Assembly: GCA_963575745.1 (NCBI GenBank)
Contig: CAUYUJ010018727.1
Location: forward strand, 571,393 to 635,392
Length of the DNA stretch: 64,000 bases
From: Prorocentrum cordatum
Lineage: Eukaryota; Sar; Dinophyceae; Prorocentrales; Prorocentraceae
Reading direction: 5' to 3'
The notes beneath the pieces were generated by a model, which saw only the letters and a list, made by a program, of their open reading frames with translations, did no database searches and had not been told where the DNA came from. Positions within the stretch are counted from its first letter, which is position 1; each line of letters opens with the position of its first letter. The translations under genes and the position numbers were made by a program. Below are positions 38,300 through 48,168 of this stretch, one piece after another.

Positions 38300-39110
38300 G
38301 GCGAGGCGCTGGTTTCAGCATTCCCAAGGGCCAAGGGGGAGCGCCAGGGGGTATCTCACGGGCCTGTTCGCGCCCAAAGTGTGGGGATGTCTCAGGCGGT
38401 TCGCCCGTTTGCGTGCTCAACATCTTTTGTGTTCGGAACAGTTTGTGAAGTTGTCGCAGGCGATGCGCTGCGCTGGTTTCAGCACCCCCCAGGGGCAGGG
38501 GGCGCCACGGGGTGTCTCACGGGCTCGCTTGCGCCCAGATGTATGGAATGTCTCAGGCGGTTTGCCCATTTGCGTGCTCAACATCTTTGGCTTTCGGAGC
38601 GGTTTGTGAGGATGTCTCAGGCGGCTTGCCTGTTTCTGCACCCCCAGTCCTTTTCGTTCGTGGTCCAATGCTCACCGCCTGCACTCCAAGGAGGAGCTGC
38701 GAGGGGTGGGGACGCTCCAGGGTTCGCGTCCAGATTGCAGGGATGTCTGAAACGGCATGTTTGTTTGTGTTTCCCAGACGTATCTATCTTTGTGGTTCAG
38801 TGCTCATCGCGATATGGCAGGCGCGGCGTTGTTGCACCCCCAGGGGAGCCGCCAAGGGTAGGAGCACTCCAGGCTTCGCGTCCAGATTGTGGGGATCTCT
38901 GCGACGGTGTGCCTGTTTCTGCCCCCCCCGGACTTTCTCTTGTGGTGGTCCAGTGCTCACCGTGGCATAGCAGGCGTGACGTTTGGGCACCCCACGGCGG
39001 AGCCGCCAGGGGGTGGGGACACTTCAGGATTCGTGCTCACGTTGGGGGGATGTCTCAGGCGGCTCGCCTGTTTCTGCCCCCTGCCCCCCCAGACTTTCTC
39101 TTTGGACGAG
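38300..39110. repeat. Tandem array of ~130-165-bp units, inverse of 46071-46430
   Basis: GGTTTCAGCA at 38311 and 38475 marks ~164-bp type-1 units (GATGTCTCAGGCGGTTTGCC, GTGCTCAACATCTTT). From 38640 shorter type-2 units repeat GTGGTCCAATGCTCACCG (38660, 38792, 38945) and GCTTCGCGTCCAGATTG. One plus frame is open through it (Cys/Phe-rich), but no domain is seen, so it is treated as repeat. Confidence 0.75.
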
Positions 39111-39507
39111 TTCGCTCTTCACGCACTCACTCACTCACTCACTCATTCACTCACTCCTCTCCTTATTCGTTCCCCCACTCGGACGCACTCATCCGAGGAA
39201 CTGGTGTGTTCAATCTCGGCTTTTGCCTTGTCGATTTCGGTTGGCCTCTCGGGTGCGTGAACGAGGCCCTTCTCTCCTCTTCCTCCTCATCCTCCCTCCT
39301 CCACGGGCGGGAGGAGTTCGGTGAGGTTGGCGGCTTGTGCCATCGGGCCCACGCGTGGGCCATCCACGAGCCGAGGCGATTGCAGGCCAGTCGCAGGTTG
39401 TCCCTGCATGGTGCACTTGCTCGGAAACTGGAGCATATACATTACCACTGGCGGGCTCTCCTTCAGTCCAAGGACTTTTTGAGGGTCGGTGACGACGTCG
39501 GGGTGGT
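39111..39507. other. No gene; (CACT)n at 39120-39150
   Basis: CACTCACTCACTCACTCATT then unassigned DNA. Confidence 0.5.
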
Positions 39508-39563
39508 GTGGTGTATACGTTTCCCCCGTTTCCCCAGGGAAACAACGAAACATGTATACACCA
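39508..39563. repeat. Hairpin with GGTGTATACGTTTC arms
   Basis: GGTGTATACGTTTCCCCCGT TTCC faces GGGAAACAACGAAACATGTA TACACC. A third ATATACACCAGGAT follows at 39573. Confidence 0.8.
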
Positions 39564-39750
39564 GGACCCCATATACACCAGGATCCGCTTTCTGGTGAGA
39601 ACTTCAGCGCAGGGCCGGAAAATGCGTCGGTGTATAGAGTTCGGTTTCCTATTTGCCTTCATCTCGTGCTGGCATGCTTCTGGTGCATCTCGCCGACGCC
39701 TTCCGCGCGTCAATGGTGCTCTTGTCTTATCTCCTCCACGCCCTTGTGTT

Positions 39751-39897
39751 AAGTCGGGCCGGTTCCTCTACAGGGGGAGTATTCAAAAATAGTCCGGGAA
39801 CTATTTTTGATTATTTTCGAGCATTTGGGGAGCATTTTCTGAGTTTTTTAATCTTCTGCCCAAAATCCCCCTGTAGGGGGACACGCCCGACCTAAGC
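39751..39897. repeat. Family E miniature element, copy 6
   Basis: TAAGTCGGGCCGGTTCCTCT to TGTAGGGGGACACGCCCGAC CTAAG, close to perfect TIRs. Interior AAAAATAGTCCGGGAACTAT. Confidence 0.8.
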
Positions 39898-40317
39898 TTA
39901 GTGGCCGAGTGGCAGACACGCGAGGGAAAGGGCAGTGCTTTGACAAAGAGAGGTGCCCACAGGACCCTCCTCGGGTGTGAATCTTCGCGCACGTGCATGC
40001 CAGCCTCAGACCAGGTCTATTACCCCAGGGCGTCGCGTCGCTCCCTTGCTGAGCGATCTGGAGACTCTGCGACCTGACCTTGTCGCCGAGCTCCCCGAAG
40101 CGCCCAGCGTAGACTGTAGCCTTCTCGTGCACGGTCCGGCGACTCCTTCTGGTGATCCTCAGGACGTGTGTTGGCCCAATGTGTGTGTGTGTGTGGATGT
40201 TACCCCGCTCGGCCGGCGTCGACGAACCGTCGGACCGGCACACGTTGGCGTGAACCCGCGTTCCGAGGATCGGCAATTCTTGCGCGGACGAGCTCCTGGA
40301 GACCTCAGAGGAGCCTG
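39898..40317. other. No gene seen
   Basis: GTGTGTGTGTGTGG at 40181 and mixed sequence. No coherent frame. Confidence 0.35.
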
Positions 40318-40440
40318 GCATCGCTCGGGCGTGTGTATTTTTTCTCGGCGAGGACACTTGAGGAACATCCTGGATCATCGAGCAAAAAAACCACGCACGA
40401 AACCGACAAATCCGCTGGAAATGGACGTCCGAGCGACGGC
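40318..40440. repeat. Family F miniature element, copy 4
   Basis: GCATCGCTCGGGCGTGTGTA to GGACGTCCGAGCGACGG. Confidence 0.75.
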
Positions 40441-40580
40441 AAGGGAGGGGCCTCCCGCTTGGGCCCCCCGACCTCTGGCGGGTCGGGAGGGGGCCGCGGG
40501 CGGCCCGGAAGCCCGGACGGGGCGCGCCCCTCGGCCTCGCAGTGCCCCGTGCGGGGTGCCCGCTGCAGAAGGGCCTCTTG

Positions 40581-40702
40581 GCACCGCTCGGACGTGTGCC
40601 TTTTTTCTCGGCGGGGACCACCGAAGAGCATCTTTGATCACTTGGCGAAAAATGCACGCACGACATCGAAACATGCACGGGGAGTGGACGTCCGAGCGAT
40701 GG
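40581..40702. repeat. Family F miniature element, copy 5
   Basis: GCACCGCTCGGACGTGTGCC to GGACGTCCGAGCGATGG, 140 bp after copy 4 and in the same orientation. Confidence 0.75.
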
Positions 40703-40984
40703 CGAGGCAGGGCCTGGGAGGGTCACCCCGCGCGCTCCAGGGAGCCTGTCGCGGGGCCCCGCAGAGGAGCCGGCCGCGGTCGGACCGAGCTACGGGCACA
40801 AGAGCGGAATCGCTCCGGGGAGGGTGCCCCCCAGTGTTCTTCGTGCTCGTTGGAGGTTGTGGGGCACCCTGGGGGCGGGCGCCTTTGGATGTTCTGTTGG
40901 CTCTGGCCAACGCAGGGCCCCATGCTCTCGAGGGATGCGTCTCTGGCGTAGGTCCCACTGCACATCGTCGTGGTGTCGGACGCC
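40703..40984. other. No assured gene; paired segment 40862-40975
   Basis: CACCCTGGGGGCGGGCGCCT, TTGGATGTTCTGT and GCTCTCGAGGGATGCG resemble 26705-26835. Confidence 0.4.
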
Positions 40985-41145
40985 TCCTCCCTGCTTGGGC
41001 CCGACTCCGCGCTTCCCCTCCTCCTCCTCCTCCTCCTCCTCCTGCTCCTCCTCCTCCTCCTCCTCCTCCTCCTGCTCCTCCTCCTCCTCCTCCTGCTCCT
41101 CCTCCTCCTCCTCCTCCTCCTCCTCCTCCTCCTCCTCCTCCTCTC
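40985..41145. repeat. (TCC)n / (CTCCTG)n microsatellite
   Basis: About 130 bp of TCC with periodic TGC interruptions, ending TCTCGG. Confidence 0.9.
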
Positions 41146-41255
41146 GGATCACCCCTTCCCGGCGATGCCGCGTCGGAGCGATGCCGAGCCCGGGCCGAGG
41201 CCTGCCGCCAGAGCCGCGCGCGAGGAGATCGCGCACAGCGTGCGCCGCAGGGCCA

Positions 41256-41413
41256 CCCACCAAACCACCCCAACCCAACCCGAAGGCCTCAATTTGCCCT
41301 CCATTTCCAGTTGGGCGGGGTCGGGGAACACTGAAAAAACACATGTGGAACCCGTACCCCCCCCAACCCGAAATTGGGGTCTTCGGGTTGGGTTGGGGTG
41401 GTCTGGTAGGTAG
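41256..41413. repeat. Family J miniature element, copy 1
   Basis: CCACCCACCAAACCACCCCA ACCCAACCCGAAGGC faces CTTCGGGTTGGGTTGGGGTG GTCTGGTAGGTAG. Interior GAAAAAACACATGTGGAACC. Copy 2 at 63729-63889. Confidence 0.8.
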
Positions 41414-41914
41414 TCACGCGCGCAGGGCCCGGCCCTGCCACTTACGGTGCTAGCCGGGTGGGGCACGCGCTTCTGGCGGCGCCAGGCGGGCCCTCTGAGG
41501 CAGCACACCGGCATGTCGGAGCTGCGTCCGCCGCCGCTCCGGGGGGAGAAGTTACCGATGCCGATACCCTTGCCTCGCTTTCGCCCTTTTGGGCCTCATA
41601 GGAGGCCCTCGTCGCCGCCGCTGCATTTGCCTCGATGCTCTGGCGAGAAACCAGAGAGGTCCGGGGGGTACCTTATGGTTTCCCACTTCCCTGCATGTCC
41701 TTGTTTTCCTCCTCGTCTTCCGTCTCCTCTCCTCTTTCTTCTCTCGGATATCCCTTCCCTTCCACCCACACGCATTGATTCCCCTGCCCCAGGCCAGACG
41801 ACCTCACACAATTCCCTACTCCTACTCGACTGGTAGTACCATCCCCACTTCTTCGCCCCTGGCAGACGTCACCTTGCATGTTGTCTTTCTCGTGCTGCCA
41901 CTGCTCGCCCGCAG
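41414..41914. other. No assured gene; repeated coding fragment near 41590-41700
   Basis: GGAGGCCCTCGTCGCCGCCG CTGCATTTGCCTCGATGCTC TGGCGAGAA is homologous to 748-810. Likely a decayed copy of the same segment. The rest is pyrimidine-rich, leading to a good branch/polypyrimidine region. Confidence 0.4.
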
Positions 41915-42078
41915 GAAGGGCGGCTCCCGGACAACTTCAAGAAGTCCGTCATCTCGCCCGAGAAGAAATTCTCGGACCTGTCGGAGCTGAACCACAGCTC
42001 CATCCGCGGATATGCGGTCGAGATCCTCGAGGGAATCGCGGCAGAGAAGGACAGCTCGACCGAACGTTCATGCGCAAG
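41915..42078 (+). CDS. Candidate internal exon (EGRLPDNFKKSVISPEKKFS)
   Basis: TTGTCTTTCTCGTGCTGCCA CTGCTCGCCCGCAG ends at 41914, a strong acceptor. The frame then reads EGRLPDNFKKSVISPEKKFS DLSELNHSSIRGYAVEILEG IAAEKDSSTERSCA with high GC in third positions, to AAG before GTGTGCAG at 42079, a plausible donor. At 164 nt it has normal exon size. This is the most convincing spliced exon in the window. No in-frame ATG. Family not recognised. Confidence 0.5.
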
Positions 42079-42387
42079 GTGTGCAGTCGGATCTTGGCGG
42101 TCAATTCAGGCAATCTAGTACAATGTTTGCCCGTCTGGATGCAGCAAGCAGGCGTGGTGGGTCGTTCAGGGGAGCAGTCAACACGATATTGAACACCGTT
42201 CCATTGAATGTGTCCCTCTGCGCACACTCCGGGCCCGCGTAGTGAGTTCTTTGAGTTCGGTCGCGTCCCCAAGATGTTGCGATGTTGCTGCCCACGTCCA
42301 GACGTCCAGCGGCTCTGAACAACTCCCTAGGCGTAGGCCAGATCCCGCCCACTGGCGGCGTTGAAGTACTGCATCTTGTTCATACAG
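42079..42387. other. Possible intron, no other exon recognised
   Basis: Moderate-GC sequence between the exon above and family H. No repeat seen. Confidence 0.3.
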
Positions 42388-42543
42388 TGCCGTTTTTTAT
42401 ACATGCTCCGCGTGCGGATCATGTATTAAACATGCAGGGATTCAGCATTAAAAACAACGATGAGTTCATGCCTAAATTTATTCCTAAATGAATCATGTAT
42501 TAAAAATCCGATCTAAACAATCCCATGTATTCAAAAACTGCCT
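42388..42543. repeat. Family H miniature element, complete copy
   Basis: GTGCCGTTTTTTATACATG and CATGTATTCAAAAACTGCC are inverse ends. AT-rich body with ATCATGTATTAAACATG. Confidence 0.7.
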
Positions 42544-42750
42544 TGTACGACGCTGGCGATGTAGACCCCGACTCTGCGCACGGCTCCCTCCTGCCGTCCG
42601 CTCCAGGGGCCGAGGCCCGCCCCGCGCCCGTGGCCCCTCGCTGCCGCAGCAGCGCGCTTGTTGGCTCCCTGCCCGCGCCGCTGCCCCCGTCTCGGAGTGC
42701 CTGGCCGGTGCCCGGGCCGGGCGACTGCACGGGTTTAGGCCTCATAGACG

Positions 42751-42924
42751 TCTGGACGCCCGAAATCGGTACGGGAAAAATTGGCGCGCAGAGCGCACCA
42801 GGGGCGGTGCCGGAGGCGCCGCGGGGGGGGGGTGCCCAGCGCGGATCCAAGAGATCCGCGCGGAGCGCCAAAAGTTTATGCTTATGGCGTTTTTTCTTCT
42901 TCGACGGGGGTAAGGTCGCGGGTT
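42751..42924. repeat. Solo family G end plus family K insertion
   Basis: TCTGGACGCCCGAAATCGGT ACGG (a G terminus) is followed by K sequence GGATCCAAGAGATCCGCGCG GAGCGCCAAAAGTTTA and then by a complete G element. Confidence 0.6.
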
Positions 42925-43133
42925 TGGACGCCCGAAATGGGCACGGAAAAAATGGGCGCAATGCCCAACAACAAGTCTTGTCCCAAACCAACAGCGGCCG
43001 CTGTTGGGCAGGCGGCCTTCAGTCTCGAATGGACACAGGCCGCGGCGGCGTGGACAGCGAATCCTGTTCAAAATGAACGGGAACTGCTGTTGGGCATTGT
43101 GCCCATTCTTTCCGTACCTATTTCGGGCGTCCA
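42925..43133. repeat. Family G miniature element, copy 2 (inverted)
   Basis: TGGACGCCCGAAATGGGCAC GGAAAAAATGGGCGCAATGC CCAACA to TGTTGGGCATTGTGCCCATT CTTTCCGTACC...GGGCGTCCA. Orientation opposite to 508-709. Confidence 0.8.
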
Positions 43134-43138
43134 GATAG

Positions 43139-43375
43139 ATGGGGTCGGAGTAGTAGATGGGGTCGGAGGATGGCTCCGCGTCGCCGATGCATCGCCGCTG
43201 CGGCTCGATGCGGGGCCCGGTGTGCTTCACGCCGACGCCGCTGATGAATCGAAGGCGTCGACGAGGCATTGCCTGTGTATCGCCGATGCATCGCCGATAC
43301 GTCGCCGATGCAATGCCGATGTATCGGCGATGCGGCGCGATCCTCCGACCCCATCGACTCCGACCCCATCCAGGA
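43139..43375. repeat. Family V element, best copy
   Basis: ATGGGGTCGGAGTAGTAGAT GGGGTCGGAGGAT at the left, GATCCTCCGACCCCATCGAC TCCGACCCCATCC at the right. The core alternates GATGCATCGCCGAT and GATGTATCGGCGAT. Confidence 0.75.
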
Positions 43376-43524
43376 GGCCTCTGACGAGGGGGGTCTTTCC
43401 GTCCAGGGGCGCGCGGCGCCGCGCCCGTGCTGCCCAGGGGTGCGCGCGTGCGGGCGCTCGAGACCACGCCGCCAGCCCGGAACGGGCCGAGATCGAGTGA
43501 CCTTCTGGCGGGTGCCAATTGGTC

Positions 43525-43702
43525 AAGCAGTGGCGAAGCGTCCCGGCTCACCTATAGCCCTACCAAACACTGTCTTACGAACCTTTTGCGGTTCCCACGG
43601 AGTGTTCTTAGAACATTGTTTCTGTTCTTGGAACATTTGTGGGTTCTAAGAACATTTCGTGGTAGGACTATAGAAATGCCAGGACGGTCGGTCCCTGCTC
43701 AA
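43525..43702. repeat. Family B miniature element, copy 2
   Basis: AAGCAGTGGCGAAGCGTCCC to GACGGTCGGTCCCTGCTCAA. Shorter in the middle than copy 3. Confidence 0.8.
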
Positions 43703-43840
43703 AAGGGGGGGGGGAAGACCGGGCCCCAAAAGGGCCCTCGAGGGCCCCTTGTGGAGCCAGTTGGTGCCCAGACGGGGCCCTGAAGGTCCCCTTGATGGCC
43801 CTTTGCCTCACCACCCATTGGGGCCACCCCCTATTTAATC

Positions 43841-44072
43841 GAGCAGAGACGAAGCGTCCTGGCTTGCCTGTAGGCCCACTAAAGAATGTTCTAAGAACAT
43901 TTGGTGGTCTGCACGAGAACTGCTTAGAACATTTCTGGCCGAGACTATTTTGTTTTAACGCATCGGCCCTATGTTCTAAGAGCACTGCTTTTGTCCTTAG
44001 AACATTTTCGGGGTTCTAAGAACATTTCATTGTAGGCCTAAAGGAATGCCGGGACGGTCGGTCCCTACTCAA
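43841..44072. repeat. Family B miniature element, copy 3 (full, uninterrupted)
   Basis: GAGCAGAGACGAAGCGTCCT to GACGGTCGGTCCCTACTC, with GTTCTAAGAAC dyads inside both ends. Serves as the empty-site reference for the nested copy at 1646. Confidence 0.8.
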
Positions 44073-44277
44073 CATTACCACCCGCCCGAGCGACTTGCGC
44101 TGTCGAAGAGCCGCGATGTTTGAAGGCGGAACGGTCCATGCGGGGTCAGAGAACCAGCGCGCACGTCTTCACGCCGCGGGCCTGCTTCTGGGGAACTAGC
44201 CGGAGGGACACCGCCCGGCTCTGCAGCCCCGTCTGCGTCCACCTGGGCCTCCCACATGGGGTCGCAGGAGATGTCTC

Positions 44278-44475
44278 CTCTTCCTCCTCCTCCTCCTCCT
44301 CCTTTCTCCTCCTCCTCCTTTCTCCCTCCACCTCCTTGTTCTTTCCTCCTCCTGCCTCCTCCTTTCTCCTCCTACTCCTCCTTGTTCCTCCTCCTCCTCC
44401 TTCCTCCTTCTCATCTTTCCTCCTGTCTCCTTTCTCCGCTTCCTCCTCCTCCGCCTCCTCCTCCTCCTCCTACTG
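44278..44475. repeat. (TCC)n-rich pyrimidine tract
   Basis: TCCTCCTCCTCCTCCTCC mixed with CTTTCTCC. Confidence 0.85.
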
Positions 44476-44496
44476 GGGTCTGAGGAGCCCGCCGCA

Positions 44497-44605
44497 GTGT
44501 CGATGCATCGGCGATGTGGCTCGGTGCGGAGCCCAGTTTTCTCAGCGCTGGCGTCGCATAGGTGCACTGGCGATGCGGCGAGATCCTCCGACCCCATCCA
44601 CTGGG
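44497..44605. repeat. Family V element, partial
   Basis: GTCGATGCATCGGCGATGTG and GCGATGCGGCGAGATCCTCC GACCCCATCC. Confidence 0.65.
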
Positions 44606-45299
44606 ACCCAACCTGTCAGGGGTTCGACCATGGACCCCTCGTGAAACGCGAGCAGTTCGCTTTCACGCCGACGACCGCGGACGGCCGCGGGGAAGGCGCC
44701 GAAGGCGGCGGCAAACGGCCGAGGACCGCCGGGAGACCGCGGCAGAACGCCCGAGGCAGATGGGCAGCAAGAGGTCCATGGTCAGACACGTGGCGTTCGC
44801 TGTGCGTCGCAGGTCGGGAGGCCTCTATAGTCCAGGCGGCCTTCGCCCCGCGGGGGTCGGTCTCCCCCGCGCTGTGCCGGTCTGCGCTGCCGGCTCGAGC
44901 CGTTTGGGCCCATCGGGATCGGGATTGCTGGCGTTGCGCGCGGCCCTTCCGCGTCGGATCTCACTTGGTCGGCCCTGACCGGGCGCTGGCAGGGACGCCC
45001 CCCCGATTAGGATGCAGCTCTTGGGAGGTTGAACTCTGAGTCGGCGTCTGTGTTGCCTTGGTCGCGAGCTGGCCTAATCCGGCTTGATCCCGCTTGCTCC
45101 GGCTGAATCCCAGGCTGAGTTTGGCCCAGTCCGGCCCCGTGGATTCCTGTTTTGGCCCAGTTGCCCTCCGCCGCTCCGACGAAGACCTCCCAGGAGCTGC
45201 CCTCGAACCCCCGCCCCCCCAGGCGCCCGCACGTCCGCAGAGGGCTCGTGGCCGCCGCCACCCCGCAGGATCCCAGGCGCCGCGAGAGAGAAGCACGAC
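44606..45299. other. No assured gene
   Basis: 44700-44820 could be coding (TAEDRRETAAERPRQMGSKR SMVRHVAFAVRRR, GC third-position bias), but boundaries are unclear. 45030-45130 is a degenerate CCGGCTTGATCCCG-type repeat. Confidence 0.3.
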
Positions 45300-45480
45300 G
45301 GAGGAGGAGGAGGAGGAGGAGGAGGAGGAGGAGGAGGAGAGGAGGAGGAGGAGGGGAGGAGGAGGGTAGGAGGAGGGGGAGGGGGAGGGGGAAGGAGGAG
45401 GAGGAGGAGGAGGAGGAGGAGCAGAGGAGAAGAGGAGGAGAAGGAGGAGGAGGAGGAGGAGGAGGAGGAGGAGTCCCAGG
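45300..45480. repeat. (GGA)n microsatellite between duplicated borders
   Basis: TCCCAGGCGCCGCGAGAGAG AAGCACG precedes the tract (45273) and recurs after it (45474), so the tract sits inside a short direct repeat. Confidence 0.9.
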
Positions 45481-46070
45481 CGCCGCGAGAGAGAAGCACG
45501 GCGGGGCCCATGCTGCTGCACGGCCTCTGCTTCCCTGGGGCCTGCGCCCTGGGCCCCCCGGGGGCCCACCAGGGCACCGGCGCGCGGGATGAGAGGCCGC
45601 TCGCTGGGAGAGAGGAGGGGCGCAGGGCGGCGGGGCCCTCGCCGCTAGGAGAGGCGCGTCGTCGCGAGGAGGCCAGCCAGCCCTGCATGGCCAGGGCCAT
45701 GCGCTGCCCCCTGGGGTGGTGTACAGATGGCCTCGTCGAGGCCAGGCGGGCGTGCGTGCATGCCTCAGGATATACAGATGCGTCCACACACCGTGTGCAG
45801 TATAGTATTCATGTGTGTATATCTATATATTTATGTGTGTGTCTACTCCCCACTGGCCGCAATTGTGAAGCACCCCGCAATTGCGGATAAGAGTGAGGGG
45901 ACGGGCGCGGGCTGGGCCGCGGGTGGGTCGCCGTGGGGATCGCGGGGGGTCGCGTGCGGGTCGCGCGCGAGGACGACGACATCACAGCAACAACAACAAC
46001 AGCAGCAGCAGCAGCAACAACAGCAACAACGATCATTCTCAGACTGTTCGCTCTTATTTGCTTGCGTGTC
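45481..46070. other. No assured gene; (CAA/CAG)n at 45985-46028
   Basis: Open frame LLHGLCFPGACALGPPGAHQ has no clear ends. AACAACAACAACAGCAGCAG microsatellite near the right. Confidence 0.4.
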
Positions 46071-46430
46071 ATCGCGATCTGGGCCCCCAGGGGTGCGAAA
46101 ACCAAAGCCTCGCCCGAGGCATCCTCAACATCTGCTTCGAAAGCGGGGGATGTCGGGTGGTGAAACAGGCAAGCCGTTCGAGACATCCCCTCAATCTGGG
46201 CGCGAACGGGCCCGTGCAATACCCCCTGGCGGCTCCCCTTGGGGGTGCGAAAACCACTGCTTCGCTCGAGACATCCTCAAAATCTGCTCTGAAAGCGGAG
46301 GATGCCGGGTGGTGAAACAGGCAAGCCGCTCGAGACATTCCCGCAATTTGGGCGCGAACGGAGGAGTACAGTGCCCTTAGGCGCCCCCCCCCCTGGAGTG
46401 CTGAAACCAGCGCCTGGCCCGATACCTCCT
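46071..46430. repeat. Tandem units inverse to the 38.3 kb array
   Basis: GGGGGATGTCGGGTGGTGAA ACAGGCAAGCCGTTCGAGAC ATCC and a second unit from 46295 (~150 bp later). Reverse complement matches 38300-38640, including the GAAACCAGCGCC end. Confidence 0.75.
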
Positions 46431-46454
46431 CAGAATCTGGTCCGTCATCCTCCT

Positions 46455-46547
46455 CATCAGCATCAGCATCAGCATCAGCATGATCAGCAGCATCATCGTC
46501 CTCCTCCTCCTCCTCCTCCTCATCATCATCATCATCATCATCATCAG

Positions 46548-46587
<40 letters not shown>

Positions 46588-46690
46588 GTCATCGTCATCG
46601 TCATCATTGTCATTGTCATTGTCATTGTCATCGTCATTGTCATCGTCATCGTCATCGTCATTGTCATCACCATCTTCATCACCATCATAC
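46455..46690. repeat. (CAT)/(CAG)/(CGT) trinucleotide array
   Basis: ATCATCATCATCATCATCAT passing into TCATCGTCATTGTCATTG. Confidence 0.9.
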
Positions 46691-46739
46691 CATAGACGAA
46701 GTAGTGACCCTGAGCGTGACTCTGGGAGAGGAGTTTTAG

Positions 46740-47290
46740 GAGGAGGAGGAGGAGGAGGAGGAGGAGGATGAGGAGGAGGAGGAGGAGGAGAGGAGTATAA
46801 GGAGAAGGAGAGAAGGAGGAGGGAGGATGATGAGGTGAGGAAGAGGGAGGAGGAGGAGGACGGAGGAGGACGGAGGAGGAGGAGGGAGGAGGAGGAGGAG
46901 GATGAGGAGGAGGAGAGGAGGAGGAGAAGGAGGAGATGGAATGAGGAGGAGGCGGAGGAGGAGGAGGAGGACGGGAGGGAGGAGGAGAGAGAGAGACGAG
47001 GAGGGAGGACGAGGAGGACGAGGAGGACGAGGAGTAGGAGGAGTAGGAGGAGGAGGAGGAGGAGAAATGGGAGGGAGGGGAGGAGGAGGCGGAGGAGGAG
47101 GAGGAGGAGGGAGGGAGGGAGAGGGGAGGAGAACACGGAGAGGGAGGGAGAGGAGAGGAGAGGAGGAGGAGGAGAGGAGCGGAGAGGGAGAGGAGGAGGA
47201 GAGGAGGAGGGGAAGGAGGAGGAGAAGGAGGTAAAAGGAGGAGGGGGAGGAGAGAAGAGGAGTAGGCGGAGGAGGAGGAGGGAGGTGTGA
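46740..47290. repeat. (GGA)n-rich purine tract, ~550 bp
   Basis: Interrupted GGA/GAGGGA/GACGAG repeats. Confidence 0.9.
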
Positions 47291-47519
47291 GTGGAAGGAG
47301 TCGGCGCGGCCAGAGTAACAACAAGAACCTCATCTTTTGGATATGGGGCAACGCAATCTCTCAGGGGGGCGCTCCTGCCGACGCGCCCAGCCGCGCAGAA
47401 ATAGGGCGCCATGCCGCAGCAGCTCCCGAAGCCCGAGCACCTGGCGCGGCGCAGCCGCGGCCGGAACAGGCGCCCCGCGAGGCCGTCCCGCCCGCCGTGC
47501 CTTCTGCGCGGTCGGGGCC
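47291..47519. other. Short GC-rich spacer, possible coding start
   Basis: MPQQLPKPEHLARRSRGRN from an ATG at 47411 shows GC third positions but runs into the (TCC)n tract. Confidence 0.25.
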
Positions 47520-47954
47520 CAGTTCAAACTCCTCCTCCTCGTCCTCCTCCTCCTTCTCCACCTCCTCCTCCTCCGCCTCCTCCTCCTCCTCCTCCTCCGC
47601 CTCCGCCACCGCCTCCGCCTCCGCATCCTCCTCCTCCGTCTCCTCCTCTTCCTTCTTTTCCTCCTCCTCCTCCTCCTCCTCCTCCGCCTCCGCCTCCTTA
47701 TCCTTCTCCTCTTCCTCCTCCTCCTCCTCCTGTTCCTCTGCCTCCGCCTTCGCCCCTGCCTCCGCCTCTTCCTCCGCCTCCTCCTCCTCCTCAGCCTCCC
47801 CCTCCTCCTCATCCTCCTCCTCCTCCTCCTCCTCCGCCTCTTCTTCTTCATTCTCTCCTCCTCCTCCTCCTCCTCCTCCGCCTCGCCTTCCTCCAACCCC
47901 TCCTCCTCCTCCTCCTCCTCCTCCTCCTCCTCCTCCTCCTCCTCCTCCTCTTCC
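47520..47954. repeat. (TCC)n-rich tract ending at the retrotransposon
   Basis: 430 bp of TCC/CTCCGCC triplets. The last 19 bases, CTCCTCCTCCTCCTCTTCC (47936-47954), recur at 54919-54937. Confidence 0.9.
47936..47954. repeat. Possible target-site duplication, left copy
   Basis: CTCCTCCTCCTCCTCTTCC is identical to 54919-54937. The last TCC overlaps the leader. Simple sequence weakens the case. Confidence 0.45.
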
Positions 47955-47973
47955 GTAGCCATTTTGGCTCAAG
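47952..47973 (+). other. Complete dinoflagellate spliced-leader sequence
   Basis: TCCGTAGCCATTTT followed directly by GGCTCAAG, the 22-nt leader trans-spliced onto dinoflagellate nuclear mRNAs. The next bases are GCTCATG, not the GT donor of an SL RNA gene, so this is a leader already joined to a transcript and copied into DNA. Confidence 0.9.
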
Positions 47974-48168
47974 GCTCATGCTTTTGCGGGCTGAGCCCGT
48001 ATTGGCATTCACGGATACCGCTAGTCCGCGGCAGTGCCAGAGCGCTTGCGCTCGACAGCTTTTCGCCTACACCGAGGGGTTGGGCTCCCTCATCAGTTTT
48101 GACGCCACGGCCAGGCTGCCCTCTGGTCCGTGGCACTCGCCGCTCGTCCCTGCGATATCGACGCCACG

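Noticed and set aside
41256-41413. Telomere-like AACCC repeats
   Set aside because: The AACCCAACCCGAA ends are inverted termini of a short element (family J), not a telomeric array.
47952-47973. An SL RNA gene
   Set aside because: The leader is followed by GCTCATG rather than a GT donor and the Sm-site-bearing intron of an SL RNA. A long ORF-bearing element follows.
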